From Myxococcota bacterium (GTDB lineage Bacteria > Myxococcota_C > UBA6777): a stretch of 64,000 nt of DNA. The stretch spans positions 1 through 64,000 of the forward strand of contig JAKLKB010000007.1 in NCBI GenBank assembly GCA_023150835.1, read 5' to 3'. Below the pieces are notes generated by a model. That model did no database searches. It saw only the letters and a program-made list of their open reading frames with translations, and was not told where the DNA came from. The first letter of the stretch is position 1, and each line of letters opens with the position of its first letter. Below are positions 50,307 to 60,340 of this stretch, one piece after another. A program made the translations under genes and the position numbers.

Positions 50307-50448
50307 TCCTCGGCTCCGTACAGACAAACACAAACCAGCGGCGAAAACGCCATACAGAGCAAAGTAGAACGAATTAGCGAGCTTTGGCAAGTCCCTGTTG
50401 CACACAAAGGCTTGCGCGAAAACAGCAGACGACTTGGAAGGAGTGGTT

Positions 50449-50563
50449 ATACGAAATCCGCCCATTGTGTGATCGTAAAACGTAGGGGCAGACAGGTGTG
50501 GCTGCCCAACCGTAGGGCATCTATGCACGATCCTTCGATCACACATCTTGCGGATATCGTATT
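50449..50563. repeat. MITE/REP-like element, copy 5 (115 bp)
   Basis: atacgaaatccgcccattgtgtgatcg..cgtaggggcagacaggtgtggctgccc..cgatcacacatcttgcggatatcgtat. Confidence 0.85.
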
Positions 50564-50620
50564 ATGCGTTTGGCGAAAGAGATACCTGTTCTTTTTGGGA
50601 GGGCGCACAAATCGTTCGGA

Positions 50621-50941
50621 CTACTCGGTAGGAGCGGCGGTGCGTTTGGCGGAAGGAAAGGTAATCTTCGGATTTTCACGGTCGCGCAAGTACAACAAGA
50701 CCATCCGACCGAGGACTTGGACGAGAGAGGCGCGGGTGGATTTTGCGAGTTGTTCGGCGATCTCAAGGCGTTCTTCGGCGACATCCATTTGGGGGATCTT
50801 CACTTTGACCAGTTCGTGGGCTTTGAGGCTTTGGCTGATCTGCTTGATCACGTTGGGAGTGACGCCTTGTTTGCCGATAATCAAGCAAGGTTCGAGATGA
50901 TGTCCGAGAGAACGCAAATAGAGTACTTGTTTGCCTGTCAT
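50621..50941 (-). CDS. YhbY-type (CRM domain) RNA-binding protein
   Basis: LTGKQVLYLRSLGHHLEPCLIIGKQGVTPNVIKQISQSLKAHELVKVKI. Confidence 0.9.
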   Translation of the reverse strand: MTGKQVLYLRSLGHHLEPCLIIGKQGVTPNVIKQISQSLKAHELVKVKIPQMDVAEERLEIAEQLAKSTRASLVQVLGRMVLLYLRDRENPKITFPSAKRTAAPTE

Positions 50942-51016
50942 GATTTTTCTTTCTTCGAGATTCCGCGCGGCGGGAAAAGACGGGGCGAGAGCAAAGAGGG
51001 CCTTCGACGGTCTGCC

Positions 51017-53077
51017 TTAGCGCAAGGCTCCAACAGTAGAGATTTGGAGCGACTGGTTGACTTGGATGTGGATAACGCGATTGCTGCTACTGTCAAGCAT
51101 CCACAGACGCACGCATCCGTTTTTTTGTTCGCAAGCTGCATCTTCGCCGTGTACCGCAAAGGTCGGGACACCCGCAAGGCTTGGGGCGGTCAGCGTGACA
51201 CCGCTGAGCGTATCGAATTCAAAGCGCGTATCTTGGGGGATATCCGCGCTTTCGCCCTGCAAGATCTTCAACGAAAAATACGGTGTCACGAGGCTTTCAC
51301 CCACTTTGGTACGCTCTTTTAACATACCCGTCACGCTCCCCACCGCCAAAAACGCCGACTTTGCGCGCACAGCATAACGCCAACGCGCAGGAGGCGGCAA
51401 CACAGCACCGCCACGATCGACCACGACGCGATGTCCGCTGACTTCTTTGATCGGCAATGGGTACAAGGGACAGTCCATCTTGGGGATATCTTCGCCGTCC
51501 AACTCGCCCGTACAGACGACAAAATCGCACGATTCCCCCAAGCGATACGAACAACTGCGTAGGGCCGCTTGGCTCGTCGGTTCCGCAAAACTTGCCAAGA
51601 TCGCGCATTTGCAAGAGGTCAGCGAACGCTTTTGATAAAGCACCAACTGATCGTCGACTTTGACACCTTCTTCTTGAAGATTCAGGTCTTTGTCCACGAA
51701 GCGACCTGCGGAAAGGCTCTCAAACTCTCCTTCTCGGACTTCAAACAATTGGCCTTCGTAGGTCAAGCGCCAGATCTCATCGCGGGTTTGACCATGAAAA
51801 ACTTTGATCGCCTCGCGGGTAAGGGGTTTTCCGTCTTCCCCGTTGACCACATTTCCATCTGTGTCGCGTATCGGCTCACGCTCAAGCTGCGGAAGAACCG
51901 CAAGATTGGTTGGAGTGCGTCCGTTGATCGTGACTTTGACTGGGAGATTGACCGATGCAGCGGGATTCTCATAAAACAAGCGATGATGAAAGCCATCGAT
52001 CAAAAAGCCTCTTCCGCTCGTTGCGGTAGCCCACGCAAAGAAGCCGTTTCCATTTTTTTGTCGGTATGCGTCTACGACGGGCAAAAAATGGACGGTGGAA
52101 AACTGAGCGCTGCGATCTTGGGGATAGAGATTGCGCTCTTCTGGGAAGCGCGTGTCGCCTTGGGGGATCTGTGCGCGCTGCGCGATATCGAACAGAAAGA
52201 TTCCGCCCTCGCGCAGATCAAGCAAATAAAGCACCCGTCCATCGGGCGTAATCGAACCTCCGTTAGAGAGGGTTCCGACATAGATCTCTTTTGTTGCGAA
52301 GGTCGCAAGATCGATCTGATGCACGACCTCACGCGTCGAGTTGGTGACGTACAAGCGTGCGAGGGCCTGATCGAGGATCATCTGTGTGGGGGTTCCTGAA
52401 AGCGCGATGCGCTGGACTTCTTGCCCATAATCGGCCTGCCCTTCGGTCAAGTTGATCACCGCGATCGTTTGAAGGGCTGGGATCAACACAAACCCAAGCA
52501 ACCGCCCCCCTACTTCCCGCACGATGATCTGACGGGGACTCGGCCAGCAATTGCGCTGCACTTCACAACGCGGCAGACGCAACGGCTTTCCGTCATCCAA
52601 AACCTGCGTGCGCTTTTCGGTATCCCAAACACCGATATCCCCGTCCACACCGTGCAAAACAAACATCCGCTTTTGATCGGGCGACACCGCCACGCTGATC
52701 GGATAACGTCCCGTTCGCAAGTACATGATCCCGGGATGACTAAAATCCCGCCCCACCAACACAAATGGAAATCCCGTTCCATCTACATCCACCGCCGTCA
52801 GCCGATCCATATCGGCATTCGCGACGTACAACAAACGCCGTTGCGTCGGGATACACTGCCGACCTGTCGCGCAATGCTTGTCTTGCGTACAAAACGCCCC
52901 ACCCAGATCCCCCGGGAGAGTCGAACACATGAGTGATGTCGTCGTCAAAAAAGCCCCAGACAACGGGCGTTTTAGGTGGGAGATCGGTGGCACAACCGTT
53001 TGTGTGCAAGCTCCCATCATGCTCAACAAGCCGAACACCGCCGCCAAAAACACCAGATACCGCAAAGGCTTTCGCAT
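51017..53077 (-). CDS. Predicted beta-propeller lipoprotein
   Basis: LVFLAAVFGLLSMMGACTQ lipobox; RRLLYVANADMDRLTAVDV...RYPISVAVSPDQKRMFVLHGVDGDIGVWD. Confidence 0.8.
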   Translation of the reverse strand: MRKPLRYLVFLAAVFGLLSMMGACTQTVVPPISHLKRPLSGAFLTTTSLMCSTLPGDLGGAFCTQDKHCATGRQCIPTQRRLLYVANADMDRLTAVDVDGTGFPFVLVGRDFSHPGIMYLRTGRYPISVAVSPDQKRMFVLHGVDGDIGVWDTEKRTQVLDDGKPLRLPRCEVQRNCWPSPRQIIVREVGGRLLGFVLIPALQTIAVINLTEGQADYGQEVQRIALSGTPTQMILDQALARLYVTNSTREVVHQIDLATFATKEIYVGTLSNGGSITPDGRVLYLLDLREGGIFLFDIAQRAQIPQGDTRFPEERNLYPQDRSAQFSTVHFLPVVDAYRQKNGNGFFAWATATSGRGFLIDGFHHRLFYENPAASVNLPVKVTINGRTPTNLAVLPQLEREPIRDTDGNVVNGEDGKPLTREAIKVFHGQTRDEIWRLTYEGQLFEVREGEFESLSAGRFVDKDLNLQEEGVKVDDQLVLYQKRSLTSCKCAILASFAEPTSQAALRSCSYRLGESCDFVVCTGELDGEDIPKMDCPLYPLPIKEVSGHRVVVDRGGAVLPPPARWRYAVRAKSAFLAVGSVTGMLKERTKVGESLVTPYFSLKILQGESADIPQDTRFEFDTLSGVTLTAPSLAGVPTFAVHGEDAACEQKNGCVRLWMLDSSSNRVIHIQVNQSLQISTVGALR

Positions 53078-53127
53078 CTTATCAGAATCCTTCACCAAGA
53101 AAGCAAGAAAACTATGCTCACAACGTC

Positions 53128-53290
53128 CGCTCTCATCGCACCCACAACATCCGCTCTCATCGCCGCCACAATGTCCGCTCTCATCGCACCCACAACATCC
53201 GCTCTCATCGCACCCACAACATCCGCTCTCATCGCACCCACAACATCCGCTCTCATCGCACCCACAACATCCGCTCTCATCGCACCTGCA
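53128..53290. repeat. Intergenic 24-bp tandem repeat, ~7 copies
   Basis: cgctctcatcgcacccacaacatc repeated; between stop of 53306..55351 and start of 51017..53077. Confidence 0.95.
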
Positions 53291-53305
53291 CCAGCAGGGT
53301 CTTTG

Positions 53306-55351
53306 CTATGGGGTGACCTTGAGCGTGGTGTCAATCCCCCGCAGCGCTCCGATCACTTGGTGGCTATTGAGATCGATGATCGAGATCAGCGTGTTGAGAA
53401 AGTTCGCAACATAGGCACGCGGCTTAGGATTGGGCGTCCCTGCGGGCGGATCGTAGATCACCATAAAGTAAGGCCGCTCTCCCACAGGGATCTGATAGAT
53501 CGTCTGCATCGCTTCGACATCGATCACATCGACACGACCGCGCCGCGAAGACACCACATACAACAGATCTGGATAGGGAGCGGGACGATGGCGATACAAC
53601 AGTTGCGCAGGCTCCGTTCCGACGGGCAACGTCGCAACAAGACGCATCGTCAACGGGCTGTCGGGACGTTCACGCAACAGATCGTACACCAACACCACCG
53701 AAGGCAGGCGGCTTGCAACATACAGTCGCGCCCATCCATGCTTGCGATTGATCGCAGCCGTAATCCCCCGCATATCCGCCTGAATCGTCGTCGAAGGTGG
53801 AGCCGTCATATCGACGTTGGTAAACACGACTTGCCCGATATCACGCGGCAACAAGGGGGTGTCTTTGAGCGGTAAGGCGTACACGCGGTTGCTTTGGCGC
53901 GATACCAAGAACAATTCACCCTTCCCACCGAGATCTGTGTGATTGGGCAATAACGCGATCCCTGTCATCCCCAACGGCAAGCCCAACGATTCTTTGTTCG
54001 CGACGATCCCCATCTCTCGGCGATCTTGGGAAGTTGCAGGCAACGACAGCTTGCTCAGATCCAGATCCGCATAACCGCCTTGTTCCAACAACGAAGCAAA
54101 CAACCGCGTATCTTTGCAGCTTTCGTAAGACGCGCAATCGCCGTCCCCTTCGCAATAACGCGGCACTTCCGCCATCGCTGTCCGACAATGCCCGCTTTCG
54201 CAGATCTCGCCTTCCGCGCAGCTTGTGCTGTCGGTGCAACCTTCGATACAACGGCCTTCATCACAACGTGTCCCTTGCGGACAATCGAGATCGACGGCGC
54301 ACAGCTTTCGCGCACAACGCCCCGCAAAACAAGCCAGTCCAATCGGACAATCTGTCGGGGCAACACAAGTCCGCGTCACACAACGTCCCCCCTCGCAGCG
54401 TTCTTCGGCAAGACACGCGCTGTCTTGTTGGCAAGGCTTGCCCGTAGGCCGTTTGGTTCGACAACGCCCGAAAGAACAGCTTTGTCCTTCGGGGCATTGT
54501 GTATCGCCGACGCATCCCGCGACACATCGGCTCACATCGCAACGCTCTCCCGCTTTACAAGCGCCTTTTTGCTGATCGTCTGCGCTACAAACACAGTCGT
54601 TGTCGACTTTGCACGCCCGACGGGCCGTACACACCGCGCCGATCACCAAGCCATACGGATAAAAGTTGGTGGTGCAGTACCCGACGCCTGCGCCCAAACC
54701 CGTTGCAGAGTCTCGCAAACAGCGTTCTTGTCGCGCAAAGACACAATCCGCATCCGTCTCACAGCGCTTGCCAAGCAAAAAGATCTTGTTTTCATCGCCA
54801 CAACGCGGCGCGGGATCCACCTCAAACTTGCCTTCGGCTCCCACGCCACCTGATTTTTCTTTTGGGATGGCCTTTTGCGAGCAAGACAGATGCTCCGCCC
54901 CCCTCTTGTCTGGATCGATACCAAAATGCAAGATCTCCGAAAAGCCGATCGCTCCGCCTTCTCGGCTGTCGTTTCGGATCGAAACAAACCCGCGCCGCCC
55001 GTCCCGAGAAAGCAACACCTCACCCGCAAACGAACCGATCTCGACCGTCGTTCCGGCAACTTGTTTGAGTGTCTTGTACGTCGTCTTCACCCCCAGCAGA
55101 TCCCCCGTGACCTCTTCGTCCTCTGCGGTGTCAAAGACCATCAACGTCCCGCCCGTATAAGCGAGGTCAAAGTTGGAGTTGGCGATGTACAAAAAGCGAC
55201 CGCTCGGATGCACCGCAAGGCCGATCGGATAATGGATCTTGGTGGGATCAGGCGAGATGCCGTTGTATTCGGAGACACAACTGAAGGAGAACAACGTCCC
55301 CATCCATGCAAGCAACAAGATCATCATCAAAGGAATGCGTCTGTTTCTCAT
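53306..55351 (-). CDS. Predicted beta-propeller lipoprotein with internal Cys-rich module
   Basis: LAWMGTLFSFSCVSEYNG lipobox; YPIGLAVHPSGRFLYIANSNFDLAYTGGTLMVFD; CVAPTDCPIGLACFAGRCARKLCAVDLDCPQGTRCDEGRC. Confidence 0.82.
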   Translation of the reverse strand: MRNRRIPLMMILLLAWMGTLFSFSCVSEYNGISPDPTKIHYPIGLAVHPSGRFLYIANSNFDLAYTGGTLMVFDTAEDEEVTGDLLGVKTTYKTLKQVAGTTVEIGSFAGEVLLSRDGRRGFVSIRNDSREGGAIGFSEILHFGIDPDKRGAEHLSCSQKAIPKEKSGGVGAEGKFEVDPAPRCGDENKIFLLGKRCETDADCVFARQERCLRDSATGLGAGVGYCTTNFYPYGLVIGAVCTARRACKVDNDCVCSADDQQKGACKAGERCDVSRCVAGCVGDTQCPEGQSCSFGRCRTKRPTGKPCQQDSACLAEERCEGGRCVTRTCVAPTDCPIGLACFAGRCARKLCAVDLDCPQGTRCDEGRCIEGCTDSTSCAEGEICESGHCRTAMAEVPRYCEGDGDCASYESCKDTRLFASLLEQGGYADLDLSKLSLPATSQDRREMGIVANKESLGLPLGMTGIALLPNHTDLGGKGELFLVSRQSNRVYALPLKDTPLLPRDIGQVVFTNVDMTAPPSTTIQADMRGITAAINRKHGWARLYVASRLPSVVLVYDLLRERPDSPLTMRLVATLPVGTEPAQLLYRHRPAPYPDLLYVVSSRRGRVDVIDVEAMQTIYQIPVGERPYFMVIYDPPAGTPNPKPRAYVANFLNTLISIIDLNSHQVIGALRGIDTTLKVTP

Positions 55352-55411
55352 CAAGATCAACGTACTTTCGGCATCCCTTGCGATGTTCGTTTCGGCGCAT
55401 GCAAGGGAGGA

Positions 55412-58168
55412 TCAGGGTTGTTGGGCCTTTTGCAAGGCAGCTTGTCCAGCCGCCATCAGCGCGATCGGCACACGGTACGGAGAACAACTAACATAATGCA
55501 AACCAAGGTTGTGGCAAAACTGCACAGAACGCGGATCGCCGCCATGTTCGCCACAGATCCCAAGGTGAAGATCAGGTCGGGTGCTACGGCCTTTTTCCAG
55601 AGCGATCTTCATCAACCCCCCAACGCCCTTGGTATCGAGGGTTTGAAAGGGATCATCCGTCAACAAACGTTGCTCGATGTACGCAGGCAAAAACTTGCCG
55701 ATGTCATCGCGGCTAAAACCGTAGGTTGTTTGCGTCAGGTCGTTGGTCCCAAAAGAGAAAAAGTCTGCGTGGCGTGCGATGGCGTCCGCCACCATACAAG
55801 CCCGAGGCAGCTCGATCATCGTTCCAACAGAGTACTTGATCGACAAACCTTCGTCTTGCAAGATCTGATCGGCCACACGGCAGGTGAGAACACGCAAAGA
55901 AGCCAACTCTTCTTCGATCCCCACAAGCGGGATCATGATCGCAGGCAGGACTTTTACACCCTCTTTGGCGATCCGACAAGCCGCACGCATCACTGCCGCC
56001 ACTTGCATCTCCGCAATCTCGGGATATGTCAAGAGCAATCGACAGCCACGATGCCCAAGCATCGGATTCGATTCGTGCAACGCATCGACCAGTTGCTTCA
56101 ATCGCTCTGCCCGACAACCGATCTTTTCCGCAAGCTCCGCGACTTGTTTGGGTTCGTGTGGCAAAAACTCATGCAGCGGCGGATCCAACAAACGGATCGT
56201 CACCTTGCGTTCACCCAGCGCACGAAATAACCCAACAAAGTCTTCTTCTTGTAACGGGGCCAGTTTGGCCAACGCCGCCTCACGACCCGCCCGATCCGTC
56301 GCCAAGATCATCTCTCGCACGCTATCGATGCGATCGCCCTCAAAGAACATGTGTTCGGTGCGACACAGCCCGATGCCCTGCGCACCAAAAGCCACCGCAG
56401 CGACGGCTTGATCGGGCTGATCGGCGTTGGTCCACACTTCCAAACGCCGCGCTTCGCTCGCCCAACGCATCAGCTTTTCGTAAAGCCGATACAACGGCGC
56501 ATCTTCGGGGCGCAGCGACTTTTCCAACAGCACCTGCACCACCTCCGACGCCTTGGTCTTGATCTTTCCATCATAGACCTTGCCTTCAAAGCCATCCAAC
56601 GACAACCAGTCGCCCTGCTTGAGTATACGATCCTTGATCCGAAGCTGCTTGGCGGAATAATCCAGATCCAACGCTTGACAGCCCGAAACACAGACCTTTC
56701 CCATCTGCCTTGCCACCAGCGCCGCGTGCGAAGTCGCCCCGCCTCGCGCCGTCAAGATCCCTTTGGAAACCGCCATCCCACGGATATCTTCGGGGGAGGT
56801 TTCGGTGCGCACCAACAGGATATCATGGCCGTGTTTCGCCATCTCTTCGGCTTCTTCGGCGGAAAACACGATCATCCCACTCGCAGCCCCCGGCCCTGCG
56901 GCCAGACCTCGCGCCAACAATCGACCCGATGTTTCCGCCTTTTTCTTTTCACTCGGATCAAAGATCGGTTGAAGTAGCTGTTGCAAATGACGCTCTGGAT
57001 CGATACGCAAGATCGCTTCCTGCGGCGTAATCAATCCCTCTTCCACCATCTCCACCGCGATCCGCGCCGCCGCGATCCCTGTTCGCTTTCCTGTCCGTGT
57101 TTGCAACATCCAAAGCTGGCCGTCTTGGATCGTAAACTCGATATCTTGCATATCACGATAATGCTTTTCCAACACATCGCGGATACGCAAAAGCTCCGCA
57201 TACAAGGCAGGTTGCATCTCCTCAAGAGACAACACCGTGTCACCTTCGGCTTTTTGGTGCTTTGACAGCGGCATCGGCGTACGTGTCCCCGCCACCACAT
57301 CCTCGCCTTGGGCGTTGTTCAAAAACTCCCCATGCAGCGCGTTGTCACCCAGCGACGAATCCCGCGTAAAAGCCACACCTGTCGCACAATCATCGTTCAT
57401 ATTGCCGTACACCATCGCCTGTATATTGACCGCTGTCCCCAAGTCATGGGCAATTCGGTTCAATTGGCGATAAGACACCGCACGCGGATTGTTCCACGAA
57501 CCAAAGACCGCCCCTGCGGCTTGGCGAAGCTGCGCACGCGGATCGTCGGGGATATCCTGCCCCGTTCTGGTGCGGATAATCGAGCGAAACTCCACGCAAA
57601 GCTGTTTGAGATCGTCGGTGGACATCTCGGTGTCTTGTTGGATGCCGCGTGCGTGTTTGAGCCGATCGATCGCCTTCTCAAAGGGATCGATCCCCTCGTG
57701 TTGTTCGGCTTTTACACCCAACACCACGTCACCATACATCTTGAGAAAACGTCGGTAAGCATCGTACGCAAACCGCGCATTGGTCTGTTTCGCCAAACCT
57801 TCGACGATCACATCGTTCAGTCCGAGGTTCAAAACGGTGTCCATCATCCCCGGCATCGAGACGGGCGCACCCGAGCGCACCGACACCAACATCGGACTGC
57901 TTGGATCGCCAAAACGACGGCCCATGATCTTTTCCATGCGCGCCAACACCTCGTCCACTTGGGGCCTGAGATCATCTGGATAGGTGTGGTTGTTTTTCAA
58001 ATAGTAGTGGCACATCTCTGTCGAGATCGTAAACCCCGGAGGGACGGGAAGTTTCAACCGCGTCATCTCTGCCAGATTCGCGCCTTTTCCGCCCAACAGC
58101 GCCTTCATGCTTGCGTCGCCATCGGCTTCGCCACCACCAAAGAAATAAACGTACTTTTTGCTTACCAC
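55412..58168 (-). CDS. ppdK: Pyruvate, phosphate dikinase
   Basis: YFFGGGEADGDASMKALLGGKGANLAEMTRLKLPVPPGFTISTE; GGATSHAALVARQMGKVCVSGC; GTG start preceded by aggagg. Confidence 0.96.
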   Translation of the reverse strand: MVSKKYVYFFGGGEADGDASMKALLGGKGANLAEMTRLKLPVPPGFTISTEMCHYYLKNNHTYPDDLRPQVDEVLARMEKIMGRRFGDPSSPMLVSVRSGAPVSMPGMMDTVLNLGLNDVIVEGLAKQTNARFAYDAYRRFLKMYGDVVLGVKAEQHEGIDPFEKAIDRLKHARGIQQDTEMSTDDLKQLCVEFRSIIRTRTGQDIPDDPRAQLRQAAGAVFGSWNNPRAVSYRQLNRIAHDLGTAVNIQAMVYGNMNDDCATGVAFTRDSSLGDNALHGEFLNNAQGEDVVAGTRTPMPLSKHQKAEGDTVLSLEEMQPALYAELLRIRDVLEKHYRDMQDIEFTIQDGQLWMLQTRTGKRTGIAAARIAVEMVEEGLITPQEAILRIDPERHLQQLLQPIFDPSEKKKAETSGRLLARGLAAGPGAASGMIVFSAEEAEEMAKHGHDILLVRTETSPEDIRGMAVSKGILTARGGATSHAALVARQMGKVCVSGCQALDLDYSAKQLRIKDRILKQGDWLSLDGFEGKVYDGKIKTKASEVVQVLLEKSLRPEDAPLYRLYEKLMRWASEARRLEVWTNADQPDQAVAAVAFGAQGIGLCRTEHMFFEGDRIDSVREMILATDRAGREAALAKLAPLQEEDFVGLFRALGERKVTIRLLDPPLHEFLPHEPKQVAELAEKIGCRAERLKQLVDALHESNPMLGHRGCRLLLTYPEIAEMQVAAVMRAACRIAKEGVKVLPAIMIPLVGIEEELASLRVLTCRVADQILQDEGLSIKYSVGTMIELPRACMVADAIARHADFFSFGTNDLTQTTYGFSRDDIGKFLPAYIEQRLLTDDPFQTLDTKGVGGLMKIALEKGRSTRPDLHLGICGEHGGDPRSVQFCHNLGLHYVSCSPYRVPIALMAAGQAALQKAQQP

Positions 58169-58190
58169 GTTCTCGACCTCCTGTGAGAGG

Positions 58191-60338
58191 TTATGTGTCT
58201 GTTTCGGCTTCAGTTTCAATGCGCGCAAAGTCAAGGAAGGCCAGCCGTGCCACCGCACGCAACATCGCAAGGCGCGCATCCCGCAACGTCGTATCCTCGG
58301 CCATCACCATCACTTGATCAAAGATGCGATCGATCGGCCCTTGCAAGGTACACAAAGCATCAAATGCACTCTGAAAATCCGCTTGTTCCAGTCCTTTTTC
58401 GAGCTTCCCTGTGGCGGCGTCGTAGGCATCCAACAGCGCCACTTCTGCGCTTTCCTTCAACAGCGAACGCTCCAACACAGGCGCTTCTTCGCGATAATAC
58501 AGCGCCCCCAAACCCGCATACGCCGCGATCACCTCTTTCTTTGCCGCAGCCCGCAAGATATTGTTGACGCGCTTAAAGCTGTAAGCCAGACCCGACAAGA
58601 CACCCGAATGTACGGCATCTTGCAGCGCTTTAAGCAGCCCATCCAGCGCAGGCAACGGATGATGCGCCACCAGATCATCCACACACACCGCATCCACCAG
58701 ATCGCGCTGCCAACCGTCTTTCAGATAAAGACCACTCAAGCGCGTCGTCAAAAACTGGATCACTTCTGCCCGCACCACCGCAGGTTCCGCGAGCCGCTCG
58801 CCCAAGGACGACAACGCCAGATCCACCATCGCTCCCAACGTCCCCTGTAGATGGTTCTCGCGTAAGATGCGCAAGATCCCGATGGCTTGACGACGCAGAC
58901 CATACGGATCCGCACTTCCGCTCGGCTTGAGTCCCACACCAAAACCACCCACCAACGTATCGAGACGATCCGCAAGCGCCAACAATTGACCCACAGGATG
59001 CGTCGGCACAGCATCCTCTTGGCCCGCAGGCAGATAATGATCGCGCAAAGCATCGGCCACCGCCGCTGTTTCGCCATCATGAAGCGCATAATAACGCCCC
59101 ATGATCCCCTGCAACTCGGTGAACTCAAAGACCATCCCTGTCACCAGATCGGCCTTTGAAAGATGCGCCGCTCGACGCGCTTCTTCCGCGTGTGTGGACA
59201 TCCCCAACAACTGCGCCAACACAGGCACTTGCGCTTCCAAACGCCGCACCTTGTCCCCATAACTGCCTAGCTTCGACTGAAACACCACGCCGTCCAAGCG
59301 CGAAACACGGCTCGCCAAGGTCTTTTTGCGATCTTCGTTAAAGAAAAACTGCGCATCCGAAAGCCGCGCACGCAACACCCGTTGGTTTCCATGCAAGACT
59401 TTTTCTTCATCCTTCGAGGGTAGCGCAGACACCAACACAAAATGCCGCATCAATCGGCCTTCTTGATCCACCACCACAAAACATTTTTGATGCGCACGCA
59501 AGCTCGTCTGCAAGACTTCACGCGGAAGCTCCAAGAAAGCCGCATCAAACGTCGCCAATAACGGACGCGCATACTCGACCAAAAAGGCGTTGGTATCGAC
59601 CAGCCCTTCATCTTCGACCAAACGCCCACCACACGCCTCCGCCAAACGATGAGCTTCTTCTCGGATCGTCTTGCGCCGAGATGCCGGGTCCAACACGACA
59701 TAGCGTGCAGCTTGCTCAGCACGATAGCCCGCAGCATCCTTGACCACAAACGGCTCAGGAAACAGAAAACGATGTCCCCGTGATGTCTCTCCGCTCGCAA
59801 CACCCGCATACACAAACGGGATCACCTTCCCCTCAAACAACGCGCACAACCAACGGATCGGTCGCGCAAACGTCTCTTTGATCCGCCCCCAACGCATCGA
59901 CTTTGGAAAACTGATCTGACCCAAAATGCGCGGCAACGCTTCTTGCAAAAGCGCCCTTGTATCCGCGCCTTCTCGCACCACATACGCACAAAGATAAGCC
60001 CCTTTCGGTGTCTCTTTGTGCTCCAAAGCTTCCACCGTCCGACCCACTTTTTCCGCAAACTTTTGCGCCGCCACTTTGGGCCGACCATCCGCCTCAAAAG
60101 CCACCCGCACAGGCGGTCCCAAGACTTCTTCCGTCTCATCCCGCCCGCGCAAACCGACGTCCGCGATCACCACACCCAAACGACGCGGCGTTGCAAACGT
60201 CTCGATCGACCCGTAGCTCACTCGACCTTCTCGCAACGCACCTTCCAACAGCGACACCAACTGCTGCAACGCTGGTTCCACATAACTCGCGGGCAACTCT
60301 TCGCTGCCCACCTCGAAAAACAATTCTGCGCCTGTCAT
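58191..60338 (-). CDS. glyS: Glycyl-tRNA synthetase beta subunit
   Basis: ELFFEVGSEELPASYVEPALQQL; FPKSMRWG; DLVTGMVFEFTELQGIMGRYYA. Confidence 0.96.
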   Translation of the reverse strand: MTGAELFFEVGSEELPASYVEPALQQLVSLLEGALREGRVSYGSIETFATPRRLGVVIADVGLRGRDETEEVLGPPVRVAFEADGRPKVAAQKFAEKVGRTVEALEHKETPKGAYLCAYVVREGADTRALLQEALPRILGQISFPKSMRWGRIKETFARPIRWLCALFEGKVIPFVYAGVASGETSRGHRFLFPEPFVVKDAAGYRAEQAARYVVLDPASRRKTIREEAHRLAEACGGRLVEDEGLVDTNAFLVEYARPLLATFDAAFLELPREVLQTSLRAHQKCFVVVDQEGRLMRHFVLVSALPSKDEEKVLHGNQRVLRARLSDAQFFFNEDRKKTLASRVSRLDGVVFQSKLGSYGDKVRRLEAQVPVLAQLLGMSTHAEEARRAAHLSKADLVTGMVFEFTELQGIMGRYYALHDGETAAVADALRDHYLPAGQEDAVPTHPVGQLLALADRLDTLVGGFGVGLKPSGSADPYGLRRQAIGILRILRENHLQGTLGAMVDLALSSLGERLAEPAVVRAEVIQFLTTRLSGLYLKDGWQRDLVDAVCVDDLVAHHPLPALDGLLKALQDAVHSGVLSGLAYSFKRVNNILRAAAKKEVIAAYAGLGALYYREEAPVLERSLLKESAEVALLDAYDAATGKLEKGLEQADFQSAFDALCTLQGPIDRIFDQVMVMAEDTTLRDARLAMLRAVARLAFLDFARIETEAETDT

Positions 60339-60340
60339 GG

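Noticed and set aside
53092-53334. 80-aa ORF encoding AMRADVVG repeats
   Set aside because: Non-ATG start, overlaps the upstream gene, and openness follows from the 24-bp unit. Kept only as a check in the repeat finding.
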